From: Amoebophrya sp. A120 | Taxonomy: Eukaryota > Sar > Dinophyceae > Syndiniales > Amoebophryaceae | DNA length: 64,000 bases | Direction: 5' to 3' | NCBI GenBank assembly: GCA_905178155.1 | Contig: CAJINV010000010.1 | Location: forward strand, 3,182,587 to 3,246,586 | Shown here: positions 10,305 through 22,300 of the stretch, in pieces | Position numbering within the stretch: the stretch's first letter is position 1 | Layout of the letters: every line of letters begins with the position of its first letter | Notes under the pieces: generated by a model | Databases searched by the model: none | What the model was told of the DNA's origin: nothing | Seen by the model: the letters and a program-made list of their open reading frames with translations, nothing else | Position numbers and translations under genes: made by a program

Positions 10305-13300
10305 TTAAGATCGCACCACTAAGAGAACCAAACTACATGCACCATCATTATAGGCAGCTCCGGAGCACCTTCTTGTTTCGCATGGCAGAGGAGGTTCATC
10401 GCTGTCTGTTTTGCATTTGCTGCAACACAACCATGCAATACACATAGTACTGCAGCGCTTCTTTCCCTGCATATAATTCTCCCCCAGCTGCATATGGAAG
10501 CGTCAGGTTTGAAATCGTCAGAGTTGAAATAGTTACTATTTAAACAGCAGCAAACCAGAGTTTTTGAAGCTTTGGGGTGTGTTCTGGGGTATGTAAGGTG
10601 GCCGCGTAGCACCATGATTCGTAATTTGCAGGGTACACCCCGAACACACCCCAGACACACCCCCGACACACCCCCGAAAAACACCCCCGACAGACCCCGG
10701 CCGGAACTTTTAAGGCTTTGGGGTGTGTTCTGGGGTATGTAAAGTGGCCGCGTAGCACTGTGATTCGTAATTTGCAGGGCACACCCCGAACACACCCCAG
10801 ACACACCCCAGACACACCCCCGACACACCCCAGACACACGCCCGACACACGCCCGACACACGCCCAACACTCGCACCCGACAGACCCCGGCCGGAGCTTT
10901 TGAGGCTTTGGCTTGCGTTCTGGGGTATGTAAAGTGGCCGCGTAGCATCGTGATTCGCAAGTTACAGAGCACACCCCGAACACACCCCAGACACACCCCC
11001 GACAGACACCCCCGGCAGACACCCACGGCAAAAACCCCCGATACACCCCAGGCAACCACACCCAGGGCAGGGGGCAGAACAAATATCCAGAGCGGAGAGC
11101 GTTTCCGGATCGATCCGAATCGCGAGAAAGATCCAGAGCGGAAGAAGTATCCAAACCTGACGCAGACAAATAGTCTCGTAACCGGCGTCATTGCATACGC
11201 GGCCCGGCGCCAGGTCTCCGGGTCCAGCTGTTGACGCTTTGGACTCGGTCCCCGCGTCATGACCTAGGGGCCAGCTGTTGGCGCTTCCCGGAAACTAACC
11301 GCGCGGCCCAGGGGCAATCAAACAAAGGCCCTAGGGCTGGCAGCTAGGGGGCTCGCTCCCCGCGTCATGACCTAGGGGCCCGCTTTGGGCGCTTCCCGGA
11401 AACCAACCGCACGGCCCAGGGGCAAAAAACCTAGGTCAGCGCGGGGACTCGGTCCCCGCGTCATGACCTAGGGGCCAGCTTTTGGCGTTTCCCGGAAACT
11501 AACCGCACGGCCCAGGGGTAAAAGCCCTAGGTCAGCGCGGGGACTCGGTCCCCGCGCCATGACCTAGGGGCCAGCTCCGGGCGCTTCCCGGAAACTAACC
11601 TCACGGCCCAGGGGCAAAGGCCCTAGGTCAGCGCGGGGACTCGGTCCCCGCGCCATGACCTAGGGGCCAGCTACAGACCCGGCGCCGGAGTTATCGGCGC
11701 CCCCCCCGGCCCGGCGCCAGCTTCTTCCTTTCTTTTCTCCCTGCCCAGTGCCACCACAACCCCCGAGCCCCCTCGTCCCAGAGAGACAAATGCCGGAAGG
11801 TCGCCGCACGGGGACTCTGTCCCCGTGCTCGGACCTGCTTGTTTGTAATGCATAAAATGCATGACCCGAGGCACGTGCGTTGCAGAGCAGGCAAGTGAGG
11901 CCGATTGTAAGCCCGTTTGGGTTTACAGCTCGAGCTGCTAAAGTAGCATGAGAAAATCACTCTTCTTTGCCTAAACAGCATGACAAACTGGATTTAGGGA
12001 CCACCGAAATTTTTCATGCGCCACTTGGAAACTGGGTTCCAAGTGGCATCCATTTTATGCATGACAAACTACTTCAGCTTTGACGATTTCAATCCTGACA
12101 GTTCCATACTGCACACTCCTTGCCGCCGCATTCCCGCCCATCGGCATGGTCAATTTGTAGTAGTGTTTACTACTCGCCATAATCTTGTTCGGACGAGTTG
12201 ATGAAGCAGATGTTGTCGCTGTGCTACTAATTCCGCCCCTCGGCGTGGCTGTTGTCGGTGGCGTGGTAATGTTATCCCCTGAAAATATAGAAACGTCTGG
12301 GTCTGGAGAAGCAGAAGTGGGAGAAAATCTGTATTGCTTGGCTGGCACTTCTGAAAAATCTGTAAATGTTGAAGCCACAACAATATTGTCTCAACAAGCT
12401 AAAATAGTTTGTCATGCGCGCTACTAGGCACAATCATAGAGCGCCCTAAAAACTTCACATCTATGGCTGCCCTCACAACTTCTATTGCGCCAGTCATTGT
12501 CATTCAGATTCACAACTCCACATCACAATTTTGTTCTAGACCCAGACTGTACAACACATTTCTCTGCGTTTGATAAAGACCGGAAATCGTCGTAGCCGAA
12601 TTTTCCTGGATGACTGGTAGAAGGCCAACTGCTGTAGTTTGGTATGTAGAAGATGTCCTCCCGTGGTTTTCGAGCAAATCCAATTATGGATTGCAAAAAT
12701 GTCTGGGTCTGGAATGCAAGTTAGAAAATAACAAATGCACTGTAATGTTGCGCCGCCAAGCATGACAAGCTGCTTCGTGTTTCTGTGCTGCGTATTCCGC
12801 ATAAGAAACTCCGTTTTTGCATGACAGGCGAGAGAGGCTGTTTGTGGCCACGCAATACAGATTTCAGGGCCATGCCAGATCAGCATGACAAATCTCGCAA
12901 TCTTCCAGACCCAGACATATTTGCATTTGATACCACTTCTGACGCTGCGATGCTGTAGTTTCCGTACCGCGGGGTGTATCACAAGAAAAAGTGTTCTTAC
13001 CCTTAACGGAGTTTGTAATGCAGTGATGCATCAGAACAAAAGGTGCGCAAATTTGTATTGCATAGCATGCATGAGCATGGAAGACAAAATTTGTAAAGCA
13101 TGACTGCCATCTTCTGTGAAAACCGTTAAAAACGTTAATACTTTTTCTTGTGATAGGGTGTTGATTTGCTTCAGAAACTCGGCCCGCGGCACCCAGGTTT
13201 ATCCTGTGCAAAAGTATCGTACTCGTATAAATGCAAGTCTTGCATTACAAATTTTTTTCTTAAGGTAAATCCGCATGACAAATTTCATTTCTCATGCTGA

Positions 13301-16300
13301 GGAAATCGAAATTTGTAATGCATTTATACGAGCACGATACTTTTGCAGTTCATAAGGTTCCCGTCTCCCGCATGTAAGTTTGGAAAGTTTCCGGCAATGG
13401 AATCTGGTTAGTGCTTTTATGGGTGTGTCAGGATCGAAATCGTCAAAGTTGAAATAATTTGTACTGCAGAAAATGCGTGACGCGAGGCGCGTGTGTTGCA
13501 GAGCAGGCAAGTGAAGCCGATTGTAAGCCTGCTTCGGGTTAGAGCTCGAGCTGCTAAAGTAGCATGAGAGAATCAGTCGTCTTTTCCCAAACAGCATGAC
13601 AGACTGTGACTGGTGTTCAGAACCGCCAAAATTTGTCATGCGTCACTTGGAAACTGGGTTCCAACTGGCATCCATTTTATGCATGGCAAATCATTCCAAC
13701 TGTGTCAATTTCAATCCTGACACATCCATAGCTTTCGGGTAACACGTACTCGATTTCTTGCTCTTGATCGTCGTCGTCTTGTTCCTTTCTGTTGCTGCCA
13801 CTCATAATTCCGCTCGTGTTTGTTCTGTCGAAAAGACTTCCTCCGGCCTTGAAAAAGGGCGTTCGTTCTCGTCCCGTACTGGACGAGTTGAAGCCGCTCC
13901 GATTTCCTTCCGTCGCTGAAAAATTCACCCGAATCTCGTCGTCCGGGCACAAAAACGTGTCAATGTTCGCGGTATGAGATTGCAGAAGAACGTCCCGCTC
14001 CCTTTTCAGTTACATGGCATCGTCCATAGCAACTTCTACGCAAGAAAGTGCCACCAAGAATGCTTATGCTGTGGCTTTAGTAGTTGCATGACGGATTGTA
14101 TTTGTTGTAGTTCAACATCACATGAAATAAGTCTTCTACTGTTGTTCATCTTTTGGCTTCATCCAAAGCCTGTCATTCAAGCCATGCGGCCATTATGGGG
14201 CTGTAAAACGTGGACTTCGACTTCGTCTTCTATTGAACGACAAATGCAAGAGAGCACGATGGGGGCGATGATTTGTGCATTCTCATACGGGACAGCCACC
14301 CCGATGCAGGAGGTCCGGTCGAAGGCGCTGTTGGAGGTACGCTGTACTCCAGCCAGCACTTCCTGATGATGTCGACCACTGACCGTTTTCTCCTTCGAAG
14401 ATTTGGCACTACTGTTGCGCAACAATTCCTGGTATGGAATGCAAAACAAGCATCGTACTAGTATAAATCGCATTACAAAGTTCCTTAGCGTGACAAATGG
14501 AATTTGTCATGCTCTTTTAGCTCAGGGAGGCGATTTGTCATGCATAATTGCCATTGGCATTGCGATTACTACAAGTACGATACTTTTGCACTGGATATCT
14601 GCTTTCTGGGCGAGTGCATCTGGTACACCTGGACGTTCATACATTATCGGGAGAAAAAAGTGCTCTTACTGTGTCGGAGTTTGCTTTTACAAGTTTTGCA
14701 TCACAAGTTTACAGCGAAGCAGCTTTCTCCTCCGATACAAACTTGTCTGCCTCCCCGGTCAGGTCCGCATGCATGAATCGCTTCTGGTACTGCTCTATGC
14801 AGGGCAAATATGTCTGGGTCTGGAAGGTTGCAACTTGTCATGCTGGCTTTTGGTTCCACAATGCATCTGTATTGCATGAACAGCAAAAGAGGTCCAGTTT
14901 TTGCCACAGCGAGAGGGAATTTCTCATGCAGTATAGGCCTCAGAAAGCCCTCGCAATAAATTCTGTGACGCTAGAGCATGCATCACAGACATCAGGAGTC
15001 ATGCAAAATGTGCATGCCAAACCTTGCGCTCTTCCATACCACCCGGACACATTTGCATTTGATATCCTCTAACTGTGTCAACCGTCGATCCTGGTCTGTT
15101 CCTGTCGTACTATCCTGTGCAAAAGTATCGCACTCGTAGTAATTGCAATCATGCATTACAAATCTCTCTCTTAAGGCAAATCTGCACTACAAATTTCATT
15201 TTTCATGCTGAGGAAATTTGTAATGCATTTATACGAGTACGATACTTTTGCAATTCATACGTACTGCCTGTCGTCGACGACGAGCGAGCAGATGAATTTG
15301 TTTTCGTTTCTTGCCGCGGTGTAGTTCTTGTGCTGGCTTTATTTGCACCCGGAGTGTTCGTAGTTGTTGTTCCTCGATTTATTTTCATCCGCCCGAACAG
15401 CTCCTGCTCGCTGTGCGGCACGTAACTAGAACTGGAAGTAGATCGAAATGACAAGTGCACTTGCGTCGTGTTCCGCTTGTGATTTTTTTTCGGAGCCGGC
15501 ACCAAAGTCGTGTTGGGTGAAGAACTCGACGTCGTTGTCGTTGTCCCATGGCCGCCTAGTGCCTGACCTTTTCCTTTGCTCACCTGCTCGTGGTTGCGCT
15601 TGCTCTTTATCTCGAACACCGACTTGCGCTTGAAATTCGTCAGCTCGAACGGATTATTTCCATCACTGTTCCCCCCGAGGAAGCAAGGTCCTACACTACT
15701 TCTATTTTTTCCACCATAATGCTGATCTTCCCTCGTGCTCGTGCCGCCGCGTCCCAGGCAGGTTGAGAGCTCTAGTTCACCACTGAAAATGTTTGTTGTT
15801 TCTGCTGATGTTTCTCCACCGATAGAATCTGCCGCTCCTCCCCTGCTCCGCGCACTGTTTTCCTCCTGTTCCGTCAAGATTTCCGAAAACCTCTTATCGC
15901 TGACCAGCATTCGCTTGTTCACTTTGGCTATCAAATGTAAAAATGTCTGGGTCTGGAAGAATGCAACTTGTGATGCTGCGTTAGGATTCCAAAAAAAATC
16001 TGTATTGCATGAGTACCAAAGAAAGGGAATGCAATTTTTGCTACGCTGAGAAGGCATCTGTCATGCGGAATAGGCATCAAAAAGAACTCAAAAAATCTGT
16101 ATTGCCAGGGTATGCATCACAGACATCATGATGGCTCATGCAGAACGTGCATGACAAATCTCGCATTCTTCCAGACCCAGACAAACATTTTTACATTTGA
16201 TATTGGCCCGTTGCTCTGTCTGCATCCTGGCGCGCACCTCGTCCTTGTTCGCGGAGGGGTGAAATAACCAATTGGACATGTTCTTCCTTCCGCAAAAAGC

Positions 16301-19300
16301 GCAGGTCGAAGACCCGGGCTCGTTGTTGCCGCCGCAAAGCGAACACTATGCGAGTGCACAACTCCCCCTACTTCCCCTCTTTTGTATGGCATGAACAGCA
16401 GCACAAACACCACCACCAGCTAGCACACGTCCACGTGGAGCCTGAGCATGACAAACTTCTTGTGTGCCTAATGTAGTACTGTTTGGGCTTCCGTGTATTC
16501 GTGATGCAAACAGTGCCACAAGGTAGCAACTGGATTGATTCGGGTTTTTGCTTCACAAATGAGCATGAGGGGAAGATGGGCCCGTGCACTGTCATAAACA
16601 CTTCCAGGGACCCTGAAACACACGCTGGCCGATATCCTCGATCTTCGAAGTTTGTTTCTTCTGCTGCTTCTGGTTTTGAGTACTAGGGGTTGCGCCGCGC
16701 GTGGAAGTTGTGGCAGATGTTTGCTCGGAAGATGATCCACCAGCAGCAACTTCCGGTTCAGCTGTGGTGTTCTGTTCACTTCCAGGAGTACTACCATTCT
16801 TGGACGACGGGCGGTCACCAGAGCAACTTTGACGCAGTTCGGCAACTTGTTCTACCCCATCAGTCAACGAAGAGGACCACCCGCCCCCCGGCACGTCAAG
16901 ACTCCCGACCGCTATCGGTTCCTCATATGAACTGCAAAAGTATCCTATCGTACTCGTATAAATGCATTACAAATTTCCCCAGCATGAGAAAACAAATTTG
17001 CCATGCGGATTAACCTTAAGAAGAAAATTAAAATTTGTAATGCATGAATGCAATTCCAATTACTACGAGTACGATACTTTTGCACAGGATACCTCAATCC
17101 TCTCGTTGATTTTCTGCAGCACGTTTGCGACCTGGCCGTCCACAAACTGCGGGCAGTTCAGGCGAACTTCCACGTTCTTGATCCGCAGAATCGAGGAATC
17201 TGGGTTGGTGGTTTCGGTCACGGGAAGAAAGGTGAGGATCGGGCGAACTATCCAAGGAAAAAAGTTCGCCACGATCACTCATGCGCATTTTTGCAATCTG
17301 TCATGCGTAAGAATACATGAGAGTCAAACTTCATACGAGATTTCCTTTGTGTTTGTGCAATACAAGAAAGCTCTGTGATGTCAGAAAAATTTCTCATGCA
17401 AAACCAGCAGACTAGTGACTGTGACGAACTTTTTTCCACCTTCCATACGAACGGAGAGATTGAGATTGTTACTGGTCTGGAAAATGTTGCTCATAGTGTA
17501 GAAGTTCTCTTGCGCAGTAGAAGCTGTTCTTGAGGATGATCTGCCATCAGAATCGAAATTCGTCTCACGGCCAGTAGAACAAGCAGTACTATTACCTTGT
17601 CCCAGTCCCTCGCTACCGATCCACAATTTGAGGTATAGGTGGTTTCCATATCCTCTGCAAAAGCATCGTACTCGTACTAATCGCATTCATGCATTACAAT
17701 TTTTTTTGCCTAGTTAAATCCGCATTACAAATTCTATTTCTCATGCTGAGGAAATTTGTCATGCGATTCATACTAGTACGATACTTTTGCAGTTCATATT
17801 CCAAACTGCAACGCAAAGTACATGGAGTCTCTGACTCCTCCTATCAAACAAAAAAAGTTCGTCACGATCACTCATGCGCATTTTTGCAATACAAAACTTT
17901 CTGTCATGCGTAAAAATGCATCACAGCCGAACTTCATAAGGGATTTCCCTAGTGTTTCTGCAATACAAGAAAAATTTGTGATGCTAAAAAAATTTGTAAG
18001 AGTGGGGTAACAAACCTCCCACCAGAAGTTGCAGGCCAACTTCCCATCCACCCGGCCGGGTGGATGGGAAGTTGGCCTGGTTGGCCTGTCCGCGTCGCCC
18101 GCCCACCCCCCGCTCGTCCCCGGATCCCGGATCTCCCAGAAACGTAACGCCATCTGGTTGCTTGCGAGTTAAGCCATCGGCTTGGGTGGGTGGTTACGAG
18201 TTAATTTCCACCCTCGACGAGACTCGATAAAGCGGCTGATATGGGCGAAGCGCTAGCTACAGCTAGCCGCCCTCTTTATCCGCATTTGCGCTTGGTGTGC
18301 GCGACACGTCAAGCGAATATGCACATGGGGACGCGACGGCGCCAGCCGCGAGCCCCCCCGCAGGGCAGATCATGGGCAAGCAGCTGCGGCAGCAGGCTGC
18401 ATCCCATGCCGTCGATTTCGTGCGAGCCTTTGCACGCACGCTCGTATGCGCGGGGTCCGCGAGTGTGAGGGAGGTGGAGGTCCGCGAGGAGCGAGGGTTG
18501 ATTTTCCCCGCAGGCGGGGTCACAGCCAACACCACACAAGGGGCTGAGGTGAAACCGACACCAACTGCATTCAGTGCCGCACGAGGGCGCCACAACAAGA
18601 ATGGCGCGCAACGACGGCGCATGCGTTGGCGAGTTCGAGCAGTTGCGAAACGTCCTATAGTGTCTGGCAGCTAGGATCTGCGCGCCTGTCATACCCAGGC
18701 GACCGAGACAAGGGCGGGCGGGTGTGGTCGAGCAAAGCAGCGCACGCTCTTCGAGCGTCAGCCCTTGCTATCTTCTGCATGCTTGCAGATTTCTCGCCCG
18801 CCATTCGGCGGGGCGGGCGCGTTTCGTGGCGGCGTTTGCCTTACCACGATCGATCTCGCCGACTAAGAAATTAAACAAAATTTAACGAGTGAGATTGACA
18901 CTAAACGGATCTCCCAGAAGCGTAACGCCATCTGGTTGCGAGTTAAGCCACCGGCTTGGGTGGGTGGTTGCGAGTTAAACCAGAGAGACTCGCAACTCGG
19001 AGGCGGACAAGTCGCAACCTACCGCTGTAGAAGACGCGGCGCCTCTATCTCTGAAGAAGCCGATGGACATCCAACAGGTTTGTTATTGGAGTAGACCACC
19101 CGCTTCTGTCTCTGTCCAAATATGGGGCCCCGTAAGGACAAACATGGGCGGACAGGCGGCAACATACTGCTGCTGTCGAGGGTGGTCGAGTCTCAGCTGG
19201 TGGTAGCGAAGGGGCGAGCGGGGGGTGGGCGGGCGACGCGGACAGGCCAATCAAGCCAACTTCCCATCCACCCGGCCGGGTGGATGGGAAGTTGGCCTGC

Positions 19301-22300
19301 AACTTCTGGTGGGAGGTTTGTTACCCCACTCTAATGCAAACCCTGCAAGTCAGTGACTGTGACAAACTTTTTTCTCTCCATACCTTCATTCCCCCTCTCG
19401 CTGTGTTGACAGACCGCGGGCAGGTAGCACGTCAAAAACTGATTACTCGTGCACAAAGCCTATCAAATGCAAATATGTCTGGGTCTGAAAGAGTGAGTCT
19501 ACTGAGTTTGTCATGCTATTAATTCTGATCGATACAAGAATCTGTGTTGCGTGACCTCCAGCAAAAGTCCTCACTTTTGGTTAATAGTAATATTACTAGA
19601 TGAACGCGGCATGTCTCATCCAGAGTCAGCATTGCGTAGCCTTTTCAACAAAACTTGTGATGCTAGAGCCCACATTCCAGACCTTCTGGGTCATGCAAAA
19701 TGTGCATGACAAACGAGGCAATCTTCCAGACCTAGGCATACTTACTTGCAGTTCATAAAGCCCAGGGGATGCCGGTGAAGTGGTTCAGCTTCCGGATTCG
19801 CATGCCGTCCGACCAAGCATATCAAATGCAAATACGTCTGGGTCTGAAAATTTGTCATGCTAAAATGTGCATGACGAAAACGCTCCCTCATGCAGGAGAG
19901 CATGACAAGTTTGCAGAACGCTTCCTCATACGCGCTCCGCATGAGAAACTGCGTTTTCGTATGACAAGGGAGGCTGAGGCTTTTGTGGGTCATGCAATAC
20001 AGATCCCACAGGAATGTACGACCAGCATTACAAGTTTCAACTTTACAGACCCAGACATATTTGCAGTGCATAAAGAATCTCCGTTGACGATGCCGACAAA
20101 GGTCCTTGACACTTATTGTGAGAAAAAATCCCCCCTCCCCATACTAGACCGGGATACTTCTGAAAATTTGCGATGCTGATTTGAGACCACAAATCGTCGC
20201 TGTATTGCAAGAAGGCAAATCCAAAAACCTCGGGGCGCCCTGCGCGCAGTTTGTAGTGCTGTATGGCCTACGGAGGACGCGCCTGCCTTGCTAAGCGCCT
20301 ACACCAAAACGCCCCTACTCCGGCTTGGTATCTGTCTGCAGTCCTCTACTGCAAGACAAAGCCGATTTGTGTACACAAATCCCGCATCACAGATTTCCAT
20401 TTCGATATGGGGGGGGATTTATTTTCCATTTGATAACACTCCGTGGCTATTTCCTCGGAAGAAGGGGTTCGATTTGTGGCGTTCGTTTTCGATCAAAAAG
20501 CCAAACGTCAAGCCCGGGATCGAGTAGGACTCCACCGCTTTTTGCTGCAGTTCTTTGATATTCTTTGCCTTCTGGTTGTTGGGAATGGAGTTGATTTCGC
20601 CTCTTTCGTATTTCCGGAACCAGGAGAAATAGTCTTCGCATTGGCTGTTGAAGTAGTTGTAGCGCTGCTGGATTTTCGACTGCTCCTCTTTCGGAATCTC
20701 GATGCGAAATTGAAAACAGTGGAAGCCGCCGGAAAACGTGTTGTTCGTGGACCCGATGGGGATCGGTTTCAACCCGGGGAACTTGAAATTTTTCCAGCTG
20801 AAGGGTATCAACTGCAAAACTGTTTGGGTCTGGAAGAGTGCCAGCCTTGTCATGCAGGTTTTCCATGACCCATGAGGTCTGGTATGTAGGACATAGCATT
20901 ACAGACTCTGTGAGAGTTCTATCATGCCTATCCTGCATGAGAAACTGCCTCTCGATTAGGTCAAAAGTGGACAGCTTTTGGTAATCATGCAACACAGATT
21001 TTTACATGATTCAGATTTAGCATGACAAGTTGCGTTGTTCCAGACCCAGACATTCTTGCATTTGATAAAGGGCACGGAGGACCCGTTGGCCGGAAGGAAC
21101 TCCAACGGCCCGTCACCGTGGAGAATTGGGAAACAATCCTCGGCTATGCAATGCAAGTAATACGGACCTAGCAGAAATTGCTATTGCATGACAAGAAACC
21201 ACTTATCGAGAAGAAAACGCAATTTGATGCCATGCAAATTCAGGTATTCAGAGCGTAGCTCTGGTAGTATGATGCAAAATTGCGACAACTAGTACAACGA
21301 CACGTAAGTACGATACTTTTGCACAGGTGGATATGGGTTTGATTGTAGTCGTGGAAGAGGACCTTCGTCAAAAATTCCTCGGTATGAACTGCAAAAGTAT
21401 TGTACTAGTATAAATCGCATGACAAATTTTCTCAGCACGAGAAATAAAATTTGTCATGCTGATTTACCGTACGAAAAATATTTGTGATGCAAGACCTGCA
21501 TTTATACGAGTACGATACTTTTGCACAGGATACTCGGCTGTCGTCGCTTTCTTCGCGGCTTGCAAAATCTCCGCGAGTTGTTCTTCTTGCGCGGTTCTGC
21601 TTTTATTTGCAGACGTAGAGCTGTTCGCTTTCCTCTTTGCGGTAATCGTTTTCACCAGAATCGTATCGAATGCAAATATGTCTGGGTCTGGAAGGTTACA
21701 AAATCTGTTAGAAGGTCCGCAATGCGAGCTGTTGCATCACAAGTTTTGAGAAGGCCTTCCAATGCATATTCTGCATGAGAAATGCCATCTTCTGGTGTCC
21801 AAAAGTGGACGGCTTCTGCTGCTTGCGCAATACAGATTTTTGTATCGTCCAGACGTAGCATGACAAACTCAGACGCTTCCAGACCCAGACATTTTCGCAA
21901 TTGATAAATCGCCAAGTTATTCGTTATACCGCCCAGGTGGAACCACCCCGCGTTATTTTCAAAAAAACCGGCACACAGAGGCGCAAGATCTTGTTGCAGT
22001 TGTTCATGATCACCAACTGTATTGGATGAAAAGCTGCCAGCAACAGCACCTCCACTGCACCTACTTCTACTTGGGACCAGAAACAGCTGCTTTCGCTTTT
22101 TTTTCGGGGGGATTTTGATCGGAATCACCGGGGAGATCCTCGGGGTGCTGCATATCCAGGATGAAAATGAGAGACCCATCCTCATCCAATCTGTCATGCA
22201 AAACATGCATCAGAGCGACTGTTTCTTGTCATGCAAAAACTGGATGGGGATGGGACAATAATTTTTTCTGTGGACGATACTGGAGGGTGTTATCACGCTG

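Larger units (their letters stand above)
10493..12108. mobile_element. IE-6 introner with nested tandem arrays, 1,616 bp
   Basis: TSD CTGCA/CTGCA. Ends match the ordinary IE-6 copies of about 310 bp, but about 1.3 kb of GC-rich tandem arrays sits after the first 50 bp. Exact removal joins RSVQ to LGEN in G4. Confidence 0.88.

Noticed and set aside
10319-11260. 313-codon minus-strand open frame and related frames
   Set aside because: Produced by the 157-190-bp CACACCCC tandem repeats; equally long frames occur in neighbouring phases.
18241-18692. Several 100-130-codon overlapping frames
   Set aside because: GC-rich interior of the nested transposon; no transposase motif, and frames overlap on both strands.
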